Origin: a bacterium
GTDB taxonomy: Bacteria > SZUA-79 > Acidulodesulfobacterales > Acidulodesulfobacteraceae
Length of the DNA stretch: 64,000 nucleotides
Assembly (NCBI GenBank): GCA_021845685.1
Contig: JAJZVN010000005.1
Location: forward strand, 62,001-126,000
Direction of reading: 5' to 3'
Below are positions 8,733 to 19,039 of this stretch, one piece after another. Positions within the stretch are counted from its first letter, which is position 1. Each line of letters starts with the position of its first letter. The notes under the pieces are model-generated. The model searched no databases, was not told the DNA's origin, and saw nothing but the letters and a program-made list of their open reading frames with translations. The position numbers were made by a program, and so were the translations under genes.

Positions 8733-10324
8733 TTTTTGTTTATTTTTCTCCTGTTAAAATAAAAATAAATTATCATTGATATTACAAAAATATAAATAAT
8801 TATACGAGCAAACATATTACCATATAATGCAAAAAAAGTCTTATGATTAATTAGTTTTATATTTCCTATCATAAATGTTCTTTTAAAAATCCCTGTTTCT
8901 GCAATTATACTTCCTGTAGGAGATATTATTCCGCTTATACCGGAATTTCCTGCTCTGGCCACATATCTATCATTTTCTACCGCAGAAAATACAGTCATTG
9001 ACATATCCTGATAAGGAGCTGCCGTTTTACCGTACCAGGCGTCATCGGTAATACTTATATACAGATTTGCTCCGTCGTTTGAAAAATGCCTCACCAATGA
9101 ATCAAAATAAGCTTCATAGCATATCATGGAACCTGCTTTAATTTTTCCTCCTTTTAAAATTCTGAATTTTTCTCCAGGAGTAAAATTTCCTATCCCTGCG
9201 CCTTTTAATATATGGGCAAGAAAGGGCAGCTGATGCCTCAAGGGAATATATTCACCGAAAGGCACAAGATGATGTTTATCGTAATACGAGTATTTTTCTG
9301 ATTCAGTAAACATATAATCACGATTATAATAATGATATTTGTAATTATAAAATCTAACGCCTATAGCCCCGAAAATTAAATATATTTTATTAGCTTTAAC
9401 AAAATTCATTACCTTTTTCCAATATTCAGGGTAGGCTGAAATGATATAAGGCAAAGCTGTTTCAGGCCATAAAACGAGATAAGGTTTATAATGCATTGCT
9501 TTTTTAGTCAGACTTAAATATATATGCGTCGTTCTTTTTTTAGTAATTTTCCATTTTTGAAACATACCTATATTCCCCTGAATGACGGCCACTCTGTAAG
9601 GTTTTTTATCAGATAGGTAATTTTTAACACTATAAATATTAAAATATCCGTATGCAATAACGCATAAAAAAACTGATAATGCAAAGAAAAATTCTACGGC
9701 AGCCTGCTTTTTTGAAATATTTTTATAAAATATAAAATGAAAAATAACAAAATTAATCAGCACTATAATAAAAGATAGCCCAAAAGTGCCGATTATATTT
9801 GATATCTGAATAAAAGGAATATTTAAATATTGAGAAAAGCCGAGATTTTCCCATGGAAAGCCCGTCAATAAAGTTGATTTTAAATATTCAAAAAAAACCC
9901 AGCTGGATGGAATCAGAATAAAACTTAATTTTATAAAATATTTATTAATTCTAATATTTTTTATAGCAGGATTCATTAATATTTTAGCAAAACCTGCAAA
10001 AAAACCTATATATAATGCCAGATAAGAAGATAAAAGAAGTAATGCAAAAATGGAAATATAATACGGCAAATTACCAAACACATGAACCGTGTAAACTATC
10101 CAGTATAATATTCCCGCATAAAATATAACGCCTGAAATAAAACCGTAAAAAAAGGATTCTTTAAAACTTTTAGATTTATTTATTGAAATAAATAAGGGGA
10201 TTAAAGCAATCCAAGCAACAAATTCAAGATTAAATTCCGGAAATATCAAAATAAGCAATATTCCCGACAAAACAGAAAACAACACATTGCTTAACTTATT
10301 GTTTATATTTATTTTTAAAGCCAT
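8729..10324 (-). CDS. lnt: Apolipoprotein N-acyltransferase
   Basis: Adds the third acyl chain to the N-terminal cysteine of lipoproteins at the inner membrane, the step before Lol-dependent release. The 531-residue protein has about six N-terminal membrane segments, a periplasmic nitrilase-fold domain (~245-505) and a C-terminal membrane segment. The nitrilase triad appears as Glu in WPETALPY, Lys after the YDKHHLVPFGEY segment, and Cys in GSMICYE. It overlaps prfB by 4 bp. Co-occurrence with lolCD on the same strand is functionally consistent. Confidence 0.95.
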   Translation of the reverse strand: MALKININNKLSNVLFSVLSGILLILIFPEFNLEFVAWIALIPLFISINKSKSFKESFFYGFISGVIFYAGILYWIVYTVHVFGNLPYYISIFALLLLSSYLALYIGFFAGFAKILMNPAIKNIRINKYFIKLSFILIPSSWVFFEYLKSTLLTGFPWENLGFSQYLNIPFIQISNIIGTFGLSFIIVLINFVIFHFIFYKNISKKQAAVEFFFALSVFLCVIAYGYFNIYSVKNYLSDKKPYRVAVIQGNIGMFQKWKITKKRTTHIYLSLTKKAMHYKPYLVLWPETALPYIISAYPEYWKKVMNFVKANKIYLIFGAIGVRFYNYKYHYYNRDYMFTESEKYSYYDKHHLVPFGEYIPLRHQLPFLAHILKGAGIGNFTPGEKFRILKGGKIKAGSMICYEAYFDSLVRHFSNDGANLYISITDDAWYGKTAAPYQDMSMTVFSAVENDRYVARAGNSGISGIISPTGSIIAETGIFKRTFMIGNIKLINHKTFFALYGNMFARIIIYIFVISMIIYFYFNRRKINKK

Positions 10325-10520
10325 TTTGCATTAAGTTAAATTAAATTAATTAGATAAGCTGTTATTATAACATTTATTATAATATAACAAACACTATAGA
10401 TAAAATTTAAAAGATTATTTAATGTTTTTCATTAAATTAATAAATTATTATAAACACTTAACAATAAAATTAATCAGATAATATAAATATACTAAATATA
10501 AATATACTATATTATTAATT
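10325..10520. other. lnt-mazG gap, AT-rich
   Basis: About 200 bp of nearly pure AT sequence with no ORF, repeat or terminator that I can support. Confidence 0.4.
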
Positions 10521-11627
10521 TTATTCAGTAAACTTTTTAGCTTCTTCCCATAAATTATTTAATACATCGGTATCCGTAGATTTAATATTAGAATTATGGA
10601 CTGATGCAAGTTGACTTTCAATATAATGAAACCTTTTGACAAACTTATCGGATGCTTTATTAAGAGCGTCGCAGGGATGCAAATCTAATAATCTGCCTAT
10701 GTTTACAATAGAAAATAATAAGTCGCCGTATTCTTCTATTATCTTGTTTATATTATTTTCATTATCATTAAGAACATAATTATCTTTTTTAATTATTTTC
10801 TCTATCTCTTTATTTTTGTCAATATTATTATTTAAATTAAGGTTTCTTCCAGTATTCTTATCGTAACCAATATTATTATTTAAATTATTCAATAATTTTG
10901 ATTTACTATCTTTAATTTTGTTAATATTAATAAGATAGCTTTTATAATTTTCAATTTCTTTTTTAAGTTCGCTTGTCTCTTCGCTAATTTTGTCTAATGC
11001 TTCATCTATACTTGAGAAATCAAACCCCTGCCTTGAGGCTTTTTCCTGTATCATATAAGCTCTATGAAGCGCAGGCATATTTTTAATGACATAAATAGAA
11101 GAATTAATAATATTATTTATATTTAAATTATTATTGCCGTCTTCGTTATCACCATTGTTATTGCTTTTATTATTAATGTTATTTTCAGCATAACTTTGTT
11201 TTTTATTTTTTTTTTCCTGTTTTTTAATTTTTTCCCAATTTTCTAAAATGACGTCATCTAAACATTCCCCTTCTTTTAAACTGAATGTTTTATCAAAAAC
11301 ATGCGGGTGCCTACGCAGCAATTTATTATTTATTTTTTCTATAACATCTTCAATTGAAAATATTTTTTTCTCTGCATATATTTGAGATATAAATACAACT
11401 TGAAGCAAAAGGTCGCCTAATTCTTCCGAAATTTCTCCTGTATCTTGAGAATCCAAAGCTTCTATAACTTCATAAGCTTCTTCTAAAATATAAGGCTTAA
11501 GAGTCTCTTCGGTTTGTTTTTTATCCCAAGGACAACCGTTTTCTGACCTCAGCTGTCCTACAATATTAATCAATCCCTGAAACCCGTTATGCTTATAATC
11601 TAAACCTGTTTCTTTATTTTGGCTCAT
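10521..11627 (-). CDS. mazG: Nucleoside triphosphate pyrophosphohydrolase MazG with Asn-rich inserts
   Basis: Hydrolyses NTPs or dNTPs to monophosphate and pyrophosphate, a house-cleaning role. The N-terminal domain begins with the typical CPWDKKQTEETLKPY and has the EExYE and EELGDLLLQ metal-binding helices. A second, degenerate MazG-like repeat (KASRQGFDFSS, then EEYGDLLFS) lies at the C-terminus. At 368 residues it is about 100 longer than usual. The surplus is Asn/Lys-rich low-complexity sequence near residues 140-170 and 245-300. The inserts fall between helices, so activity is probably retained. Confidence 0.9.
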   Translation of the reverse strand: MSQNKETGLDYKHNGFQGLINIVGQLRSENGCPWDKKQTEETLKPYILEEAYEVIEALDSQDTGEISEELGDLLLQVVFISQIYAEKKIFSIEDVIEKINNKLLRRHPHVFDKTFSLKEGECLDDVILENWEKIKKQEKKNKKQSYAENNINNKSNNNGDNEDGNNNLNINNIINSSIYVIKNMPALHRAYMIQEKASRQGFDFSSIDEALDKISEETSELKKEIENYKSYLININKIKDSKSKLLNNLNNNIGYDKNTGRNLNLNNNIDKNKEIEKIIKKDNYVLNDNENNINKIIEEYGDLLFSIVNIGRLLDLHPCDALNKASDKFVKRFHYIESQLASVHNSNIKSTDTDVLNNLWEEAKKFTE

Positions 11628-11664
11628 AAATAAAATTTAATATTTTATTAAGTGCATTATTTTA

Positions 11665-12417
11665 TTAAAAATAAAAAAATTTAAAAGCTAAAGCCGTTAT
11701 TACAATGCCTATCAAGCTGCCTGTAATGACTTCGGCAGAAGTATGTATGCCGGTTTTTTTTCTTGATGACGCTACAAGAAAAGCTAAAATAAAAGTAAGC
11801 AGGGACACTATAGGATTTAATGTTATGAGAGACACCATAAGCCAAATTGAAAATGCAATAGCGGAATGTCCGCTGGGCATGCCTCCGCTCAAAGGCTTTC
11901 CGCTATTAAAGATGGCTTTAATTATAATAACTATAACAAATATAATTGATATTACTGCAATTATCATATTTGATTCATTAGTCTTTATCATAATAAGCAT
12001 ATAATATAACATACTATATATATATTTTGAAAATATTTCATATCCTACTACAAAAGCTCCGAACGAAGCAACTAAAACAGAACCCGCGGCAATATTTTTA
12101 ATTGCGGCTGTTTTCATAGAATATCCTTCAAAAAATGAATCCAGAAAATATTCTATTGAAGTATTAAATAATTCTGCAAATAAAACTATAACGGCGCTAA
12201 TAAATATTAATAAAAAATCAATCTTAGGCAATTTTAAAAAAATAGCTGCGAGAATAACGACCATCGCTGCTAAAAAATGAATTTTCATATTGCGTTCCGT
12301 CTTTGTAGCTAAAATTATACCCTCAATAGCTACATTAAACGCTTCAACCCAATTCTTAGGCTTATACGGTTTTTTATTATATGAAAAATCTTTATTATTT
12401 TCTTTACCCGTATCCAT
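11665..12417 (-). CDS. Fused diacylglycerol/undecaprenol kinase and PAP2 phosphatase
   Basis: A membrane protein of 250 residues with two lipid-active domains. Residues ~20-125 are a DagK-type kinase, with the E-rich FNVAIEGIILATKTERN segment, ELFNTSIEY and KNIAAGSVL. Residues ~135-250 are a PAP2-type phosphatase with SGGMPSGHSA and SSRKKTGIHTSAEV. The domains catalyse opposite reactions, phosphorylating and dephosphorylating a lipid alcohol. Undecaprenol recycling is therefore a likely role, though the substrate is not shown by sequence. Such fusions are known in other bacteria. It follows ybeY closely in the same direction. Confidence 0.85.
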   Translation of the reverse strand: MDTGKENNKDFSYNKKPYKPKNWVEAFNVAIEGIILATKTERNMKIHFLAAMVVILAAIFLKLPKIDFLLIFISAVIVLFAELFNTSIEYFLDSFFEGYSMKTAAIKNIAAGSVLVASFGAFVVGYEIFSKYIYSMLYYMLIMIKTNESNMIIAVISIIFVIVIIIKAIFNSGKPLSGGMPSGHSAIAFSIWLMVSLITLNPIVSLLTFILAFLVASSRKKTGIHTSAEVITGSLIGIVITALAFKFFYF

Positions 12418-12451
12418 TAATTAATAAAATAAAATAAAATAAAATAATAAA

Positions 12452-13009
12452 TTAAGAAATCGCCGCATCTATATATAAAATATTCTGCAATTTTTTCATT
12501 TCTTCATTATCATCATCATCGCCGGTATGGTCATATCCGAATAAATGTAAAATACCGTGAATTAAAAGTAAAATAATCTCTTTTTCAAAATCGGTATATT
12601 CTGTATTTTTCTTTATTAAATATTTTGTTTTATTTTTTGATGCCCAACCTTCCTTATCCCAAAAATCTTTAAAATCTAAGGCATTTTTTTTTGCAATGGA
12701 AGGACAGATAAATAATTCTCCTATGAAATACACATCTTCATCATATTCATATTCTTTAAATTCAAAAGAAAGAATATCCGTTGCCTTATTTTTATCTCTG
12801 TATTTCTTATTTAAGTTTTTTATATAAGCGGCAGAACAAAAAATTATATCAATTTTAAAAGGACCGTAAAATAGGTTTGATACGGCTTTTTCAACGATAT
12901 AACGGACTAACTTTTGGTTTAGCTTCACCTTTCTTTGGATATTCATTATATTTATTATTGCTTTTTGTATTTTTTTCTTCTGTTTCTTCAATATTAGATC
13001 TCCCTGCAT
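12452..13009 (-). CDS. ybeY: Endoribonuclease YbeY (rRNA maturation)
   Basis: A zinc-dependent RNase for 16S rRNA 3' maturation and ribosome quality control. The signature HGILHLFGYDH gives three zinc-binding histidines. The 185-residue frame overlaps pgpH by 119 bp. Its first ATG (13009) lacks a Shine-Dalgarno. A TTG at 12991 has AGGGAG eight bases upstream and may be the true start, and an ATG at 12946 is a third option. phoH-pgpH-ybeY-dagK is a conserved order. Confidence 0.93.
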   Translation of the reverse strand: MQGDLILKKQKKKIQKAIINIMNIQRKVKLNQKLVRYIVEKAVSNLFYGPFKIDIIFCSAAYIKNLNKKYRDKNKATDILSFEFKEYEYDEDVYFIGELFICPSIAKKNALDFKDFWDKEGWASKNKTKYLIKKNTEYTDFEKEIILLLIHGILHLFGYDHTGDDDDNEEMKKLQNILYIDAAIS

Positions 13010-15209
13010 ATGGAATTCTTTGATGGAAAATGCTGTTTAAAACTTTAACAAAAGCTTTTTTGATATTATATAAATCTTTTAACGTAAGTTCGCATTCATC
13101 AAGCTGCCCATCGTTGTAAATTCTGTTGACCGTTTTTTCAACCATAAGCTCAAGTCTTGACGGAGATATGTTTTCTAAAGTCCTTGATATAGCTTCTACT
13201 GAATCTGCAAGCATGACAATGCCTGCTTCTTTTGTTTGAGGTTTTTTACCTATATACCTGAAATTTTCTTTCGATAAATTATCATTTTTGCTTTCTTTTA
13301 GAGCTTTTTCATAAAAAGCTCCTATCATCGAATTGCCATGGTGCTGAGCTATTATATTAGTAACTTTGTCTCCGAGATCATATTTTTTGGCAAGTTCATA
13401 GCCGTCTTTAACATGGGAAGCTATTATTAAACTGCTCATTGTGGGGGACAGCTTATCGTGCGGGTTATCTTTATTGTTAATATTTTCTATAAAATAATTC
13501 TGCTTATTTATTTTGCCTATATCATGATAAAGACTTGCTACTCTTGCAAGCAGCGGGTTTGCAAGAGTAGCATCGGCGGCAGCTTCCGCTAAAGTAGCTA
13601 CCATTATAGAGTGCTGATAAGTCCCGGGTGCTATTAGAGAAAGTTCCCTTAATAACGGATAATTTGAATTAGACAGTTCTAATAGCTTAAAATCCGTAGT
13701 ATATTTAAACACCTTTTCTAATATAGGTATTAATCCGATTACAATTATAGAAGAAAAAATTCCTGACGAAAATGCAAAAAAAATACTGTAAATATTCTGA
13801 ATATTTAACAAATTAAGGCTGACCAAAGAAAATGCTATAACCATAAAAATATTTGCTATACCTGTAATAACCCCTGATCTTATAACTCTCCCCCAGGACG
13901 AAAAATCAAATACTTCATATGAAGCTATAAAACTTCCGCTAAACGCATATATCATAAAGAAAATATTATTCTTAAAGATAATGGCAGTTAATATTGAAAA
14001 TACTGCTATAAAAACAACGGAAACTTCAGAATTTAATATTATTCTTATAAGCATAGGACCAAAAACAAATGGAATTAAATAGTAAATATCCTGCTTATTT
14101 ATAAATGGGAAATAATTAGAAAAAGCATCGGCAAATATTATCCCTATCTTTATGGCTAATATGGAGATTATTAAAATAATCAATGAAAAGACAACATTTT
14201 TAAAATCTAAAGATGTTCTGAACTTACGTATAAACTTATACGGAAATAGATAAGAAACTGATAATAAAATAACGACTACAAAGAAAAGTCCAATTAACGA
14301 AGGTATATTATTTTTTAATATAAATTTGTCTTCATAAGTATTAAGCTCTAAGGCTTTTGATTTGGTAATCAATTGTCCTGCAGTTATTAGGAGCATGCCT
14401 TTTATTATATGTTTATATATCGGATGTATTTCTTTTTTTGCATCTTCAATTTTTCTTATAGTTAATGATTTTGAATATACTATATCAGGCTTCACGACTG
14501 CGGATACCAAGTCGTAAATATCGTTTCTCATATTAGAGGGCAGAAAACTTAAATATTTTTGAACATAATAATAAGAAAAATTCTTCACCGTTTTTAACGT
14601 GAAAAAAAATTGGGGATACTTTATTAATTTTGAATTGTTTGTTACTATATTTCTAATATCAATTTTTTTATTTTGAATAGAATGCCCTGAAATAATTCCT
14701 TTTTTATATATATCATCTACTATTTTTAAAATATAACTTTCTATATTTTTATTGTAGTTTAAAAAATAAAATTCATTTATCAAATTATTATTTAATTTTA
14801 TACCGAGTTCCGAATTAAATATATTTCCTGAAATTTTCTTATTTACATTATTTTTGGCATGCGTCATATCAAAAGAACTTGCTTTCTTAAATGCTTTTCT
14901 TATTTTTCTTTCTAGAACTGCTTTTATTTCGGGGTAATAAATGTAAACATCGGGAATATTCTTAATTTTTGATTTAAGAATATCGTTAGTTTTTTTAACA
15001 TTAATATATCTAAAGCTTTTTACTGCAATTATTGTTTTTTTTGATATTTCCCCAGCTTTATATTTGTTTTTTATGTATTCTACTCCGCTATAAAGCATAA
15101 AAGTAAGCAATATTGAAGATATAACTAAAATTGCGACCAACTTATATTGATGGTTTTTTATCCCAAACTGCTTACTTTTTAGAATTTCTATGAATTTCGT
15201 TCGTTTCAT
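12891..15209 (-). CDS. 7TM-HD membrane phosphohydrolase (PgpH-like c-di-AMP phosphodiesterase)
   Basis: A 772-residue membrane protein. One N-terminal segment (~22-42) precedes a large extracytoplasmic 7TMR-HDED domain (~45-275). About seven membrane helices follow (~300-500), then a cytoplasmic HD domain (~520-720). The HD metal site is visible in YQHSIMVATLAEAA and LYHDIGKINK, with IAQHHG further on. Family members (PgpH, YqfF) degrade cyclic di-AMP. No diadenylate cyclase is seen in this window, so the substrate is inferred. It overlaps phoH by 38 bp upstream and ybeY downstream. Confidence 0.88.
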   Translation of the reverse strand: MKRTKFIEILKSKQFGIKNHQYKLVAILVISSILLTFMLYSGVEYIKNKYKAGEISKKTIIAVKSFRYINVKKTNDILKSKIKNIPDVYIYYPEIKAVLERKIRKAFKKASSFDMTHAKNNVNKKISGNIFNSELGIKLNNNLINEFYFLNYNKNIESYILKIVDDIYKKGIISGHSIQNKKIDIRNIVTNNSKLIKYPQFFFTLKTVKNFSYYYVQKYLSFLPSNMRNDIYDLVSAVVKPDIVYSKSLTIRKIEDAKKEIHPIYKHIIKGMLLITAGQLITKSKALELNTYEDKFILKNNIPSLIGLFFVVVILLSVSYLFPYKFIRKFRTSLDFKNVVFSLIILIISILAIKIGIIFADAFSNYFPFINKQDIYYLIPFVFGPMLIRIILNSEVSVVFIAVFSILTAIIFKNNIFFMIYAFSGSFIASYEVFDFSSWGRVIRSGVITGIANIFMVIAFSLVSLNLLNIQNIYSIFFAFSSGIFSSIIVIGLIPILEKVFKYTTDFKLLELSNSNYPLLRELSLIAPGTYQHSIMVATLAEAAADATLANPLLARVASLYHDIGKINKQNYFIENINNKDNPHDKLSPTMSSLIIASHVKDGYELAKKYDLGDKVTNIIAQHHGNSMIGAFYEKALKESKNDNLSKENFRYIGKKPQTKEAGIVMLADSVEAISRTLENISPSRLELMVEKTVNRIYNDGQLDECELTLKDLYNIKKAFVKVLNSIFHQRIPYAGRSNIEETEEKNTKSNNKYNEYPKKGEAKPKVSPLYR

Positions 15210-16158
15210 ATGCTTTTATAATATTCTGGACAAGTTTATGCCTTAAAATATCTGTTTTATTAAAATTAATAATTTTAATTCCATCAATTTCCGTTAAGAT
15301 ATTGCTTGCCGTTATTAAACCTGATTCTTTGTCGGCAGGCAAATCGGTTTGCGTAACGTCTCCGTTAACTACAATTTTTGAACCGGAGCCTATTCTTGTC
15401 AGCATCATTTTCATTTGCTCATTTGTAGTGTTTTGGGCTTCATCTAATATGATAAATGAATTATTTAAAGTTCTTCCTCTCATAAACGCAAGAGGAGCTA
15501 CTTCAATTATATCTTGCTCTATCAGTTTAGCAACTTTCTCAAACTCAAGCATTTCATATAAAGCATCATATAAAGGATGCAAATACGGATTAATTTTTTC
15601 CGTAATATCTCCCGGCAAAAACCCGAGTTTTTCTCCCGCTTCCACCGCAGGTCTTGTTAATACGATTCTGTCGAACATATTTTTTTGGAAAAGATTTATG
15701 GCGCAAGCCATTGAAAGATATGTTTTGCCTGTACCAGCAGGTCCTATACCTATTACTATATCATTTTCAAAAATGGCATCGACATACTTTTTCTGATTTA
15801 TTGTTTTTGGCGAAATCACCTTTTTCCGGTGGGTAATAAGAACGGCTTTATAAAATTGTTCGTGCAAATTTATAACAGGATTAGCTATTTTTGCCTTGGA
15901 CATCTTAATAATTTCATCATCGCTTATTTTAATATTTAATCTATATAAATTTACCAGATCATAAATAAACGAACTTGATAATTTAACATTTTCATTTAAG
16001 CCGCTAATCATTATGATATTGCCTCTTATCGCAGCGTTCACGTCGAACTCTTTCTCTACTATAGGCAAGGTGTTTAATGAAATATCCGCGAATTTGTTAA
16101 ATAGTTCAATATCGTTTAATTCAATTTTTTCTGTATATAGTTTTGTCTTTATCGTCAT
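15172..16158 (-). CDS. phoH: PhoH-family ATPase (YbeZ-like)
   Basis: A 328-residue P-loop ATPase with Walker A in GIGPAGTGKTYLSMA and Walker B in NSFIILDEAQNTT. The arginine-rich RTLNNSFI and GDVTQTDLP segments are typical. PhoH/YbeZ proteins pair with the RNase YbeY in rRNA processing. The neighbouring ybeY, two genes downstream and overlapping through pgpH, supports this. Length is normal. Confidence 0.93.
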   Translation of the reverse strand: MTIKTKLYTEKIELNDIELFNKFADISLNTLPIVEKEFDVNAAIRGNIIMISGLNENVKLSSSFIYDLVNLYRLNIKISDDEIIKMSKAKIANPVINLHEQFYKAVLITHRKKVISPKTINQKKYVDAIFENDIVIGIGPAGTGKTYLSMACAINLFQKNMFDRIVLTRPAVEAGEKLGFLPGDITEKINPYLHPLYDALYEMLEFEKVAKLIEQDIIEVAPLAFMRGRTLNNSFIILDEAQNTTNEQMKMMLTRIGSGSKIVVNGDVTQTDLPADKESGLITASNILTEIDGIKIINFNKTDILRHKLVQNIIKAYETNEIHRNSKK

Positions 16159-16236
16159 TTTAATAATTATAGCATAATTGTAAATAAAGTAAAATTTTAT
16201 AAGTTCATTTAAAATTTCATATAAATAATTATATAA

Positions 16237-17817
16237 TCATTTCAGCAAAGATGGCCCTGGTTTATTTTTTTTAAAAATATTATTATACAATAGCTTAAGT
16301 ATTTCATTTTTAACGGCAAAAGATGCTCCTATATATGATAGCATACCTACAATCAGCGATATCGCTATAATAAAAATTAAACTTAATCTAAATTGCATAC
16401 TTTCAATAATTACAAATTCAACTAAAACTCCCATTATAATTCCTGCGCAAATTGTTTTAAAAAAAGATACTAAAAATTCTTTATTTAATTTAAATTTATT
16501 TTTTATGCTTATTTTATTTAAAAGAAAGAAATAATTAAATATTAAAGAAATACTTGATGCAAGAGCTAATCCGTCTACGCCGAGAAATTTCATTAAAATA
16601 ACAGCAAGGACAATATTGATTATTAAAGCATATATAGCTGCATTAACGGGTGTTTTTGTATCTTTCATTGAATAAAACACAGGAACTACCGTTTTTAATA
16701 ATGCGGAAGCCCATAATCCTATTATAAAAAATAGCAATACCGAAACTGTCTGTTTTGCGTCAAAACTGTTGAATAATCCATGCATATATATTAAATCGAC
16801 TAACTGGCTTCTAAGAAGTATCAAACCTATACTTGAGGGGATAATTATAAAAAACATTAACGATGTTGCAAAATTAAATGAATGCCGTATTTCTTCGTTG
16901 TTCTGCCTTGCAAAAGAAGCAGACATGACAGGAAAAATTGCGGTTTGCAGAGCAATAGCAAACACTCCGAGAGGAAATTGATAAAGCCTATCGGCATAGT
17001 AAAGATAAGAGATGCTTCCGACAGGCAAAAAAGATGCCAATAATGTATCAAACAGCAAATTTAGCTGTATTACCGCCATGCCTAAAAGCGAAGGCGTTAA
17101 AAGCCTAAATACCGTTTTAACGTCTTTATTTTTAATATGAAATCTAAATCCTAATTTTATTTTTTTATATTTTATATAATAAAGCTGCGACGATAATTGC
17201 AAAATACCGCCTATAATAACACCTATAGCCAAAGATATAATCTTAAAATGAAAAAAAGACCTTAAGAATATCGCACTAAGTATTAGCACAATATTTAAAA
17301 TTATCGGATAAAAAGCGCCTGGACCGTATGATCCGTGAACATTTAGAATTCCGGCGAAAAATGCCGTAAGACCTATTAAAATTATGTATGGAAACATAAT
17401 TCTAGTTAAAAAAACCGTAAGATTATATTCTAAATGCTTACCGATAAAACCGGGCGCGGTTATTGTAACAAAAAATGAAGAAAATATAACCCCTATTAAC
17501 GATAATAAAAGAAGTATGACAAATAGAATCGTAAAAACCGTCATTAAAAGATCTTCGGATTGTTCTTTAGATTTATTAACAATATTATCGGAATAGACAG
17601 GGATAAAAGCGGCGGAAATTCCGCCTTCGCCAAAAAGCCTTCTAAGAAGATTCGGAATTCTGAAAGCTACAAAAAATGCATCTGTAAAATATCCTGCACC
17701 AAAAAAATATGCTATTACTACATCACGAAATAACCCTAAAATTCTACTGATAAATGTATAAAAAGAAACTACCGATAAATTTTTTAGGATTTCTTTGTTT
17801 TTAGACCCTGCAGTCAT
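16237..17817 (-). CDS. murJ: Lipid II flippase MurJ
   Basis: Moves lipid-linked peptidoglycan precursor across the inner membrane. The 526-residue protein has about 14 hydrophobic segments and the family's conserved RDVVIAYFFGAGYFTDAFFVAFRIPNLLRRLFGEG N-terminal region. That region includes the arginines and the A-x-F-x-x-A-F-R-I-P-N signature. There is no fused domain and the length is typical. It stands about 100 bp downstream of asd and 78 bp upstream of phoH. Confidence 0.95.
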   Translation of the reverse strand: MTAGSKNKEILKNLSVVSFYTFISRILGLFRDVVIAYFFGAGYFTDAFFVAFRIPNLLRRLFGEGGISAAFIPVYSDNIVNKSKEQSEDLLMTVFTILFVILLLLSLIGVIFSSFFVTITAPGFIGKHLEYNLTVFLTRIMFPYIILIGLTAFFAGILNVHGSYGPGAFYPIILNIVLILSAIFLRSFFHFKIISLAIGVIIGGILQLSSQLYYIKYKKIKLGFRFHIKNKDVKTVFRLLTPSLLGMAVIQLNLLFDTLLASFLPVGSISYLYYADRLYQFPLGVFAIALQTAIFPVMSASFARQNNEEIRHSFNFATSLMFFIIIPSSIGLILLRSQLVDLIYMHGLFNSFDAKQTVSVLLFFIIGLWASALLKTVVPVFYSMKDTKTPVNAAIYALIINIVLAVILMKFLGVDGLALASSISLIFNYFFLLNKISIKNKFKLNKEFLVSFFKTICAGIIMGVLVEFVIIESMQFRLSLIFIIAISLIVGMLSYIGASFAVKNEILKLLYNNIFKKNKPGPSLLK

Positions 17818-17923
17818 TCAGCAATTATTTAATAGTTAAATAATTTAATAAGCAATAAAAAACAAAAGAAAATATCATAGAATATATGGCCTGAAATTGA
17901 TATTGCAATTTATAGTTTATATG

Positions 17924-18967
17924 CTATATATAATTATTTATCAATATTTCAGCTATTTGAACAGCGTTTAACGCAGCGCCTTTTCTGACATTATCTGCCA
18001 CAACCCATAAATTAATACCGTTTTTAATAGATAAATCTTTTCTTATTCTTCCCACATACACATCGTCACAGCCGCTCACCATAGTTTGATACGGATATCT
18101 TTCATCTGCATCATCGCTAAAAATATTGTCAATAACTTTTACGCCTTTAGTATTAGATAATAATATTTTTATATCCTTAATATCAAAATCCTTTTCTGTT
18201 TCAATATTAATAGATTCTCCATGGCAAAACATCACTGGAACCCTCACGGCAGTGGCACATACTCCAATATTTTCATCATGCAATATTTTGTGTGTTTCTT
18301 TAGCCATTTTAATTTCTTCTTTAGTATAGCCGTCTTCGCTAAAAACATCTATTTGCGGAATGCAATTGAATGCTATTTGCACCGGAAATTTATCGGGAAC
18401 GGCATTTCCTTTAGAATTTATTATATCTAACGTCTCATAAAATAATTCGTCTATTGCTTTTTTGCCTGCGCCGGAAGTGGATTGAAATGTTGACACCACG
18501 ATTCTTTTAATTTTATATTTATCATGAATAGGTTTTAAAGGAACAAGCATTTGTATTGTAGAACAATTCGGATTAGCAATTATATTTTTCTTGCTAAAAT
18601 ACTGAATGTCTTCAGGATTTACTTCAGGAACAATTAACGGAACATCTTTATCCATTCTAAAAAAAGATGTGTTATCTATAACAACTGCGCCTTCTTTAGC
18701 AGCTATCGGACTATATTTTGAACTTGCAGCCGCTCCAGGACTTGAAAGAACAATATCTATTTTTTTTAATTTAAAATAATCTTCAGATGCAATTTCAACT
18801 TCATAATCTTTACCTTTAAACTGAATAATTTCTCCTGCCGATTTTTCGGAGGCAATCAAAAAAAGTTCATTTACGGGAAAATTTCTTTCCTGTAAAATTT
18901 CTATCATTTCTCTGCCGACGAGTCCTGAAGCACCTAAAACTGCTACATTATATTTATCTTTTTTCAT
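17924..18967 (-). CDS. asd: Aspartate-semialdehyde dehydrogenase
   Basis: Reduces aspartyl phosphate to aspartate semialdehyde, feeding lysine, threonine, methionine and diaminopimelate. The NADP-binding motif VLGASGLVGREMIEIL opens the 347-residue protein. The catalytic Cys is in NPNCSTIQM and the active-site His in FCHGESINIE. It is the last gene of the ilv-leu run, as in related genomes. Confidence 0.96.
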   Translation of the reverse strand: MKKDKYNVAVLGASGLVGREMIEILQERNFPVNELFLIASEKSAGEIIQFKGKDYEVEIASEDYFKLKKIDIVLSSPGAAASSKYSPIAAKEGAVVIDNTSFFRMDKDVPLIVPEVNPEDIQYFSKKNIIANPNCSTIQMLVPLKPIHDKYKIKRIVVSTFQSTSGAGKKAIDELFYETLDIINSKGNAVPDKFPVQIAFNCIPQIDVFSEDGYTKEEIKMAKETHKILHDENIGVCATAVRVPVMFCHGESINIETEKDFDIKDIKILLSNTKGVKVIDNIFSDDADERYPYQTMVSGCDDVYVGRIRKDLSIKNGINLWVVADNVRKGAALNAVQIAEILINNYI

Positions 18968-19039
18968 TTAATTATTATTATTAATTGTTGTATTTATAAT
19001 CAATTATATATACTTATATTATTTAACATTAATTTATTA

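Noticed and set aside
15302-15796. Long plus-strand open frame of 164 codons
   Set aside because: It lies antisense to phoH, whose motifs are complete, and its translation has no recognisable domain; it is a reading-frame shadow.
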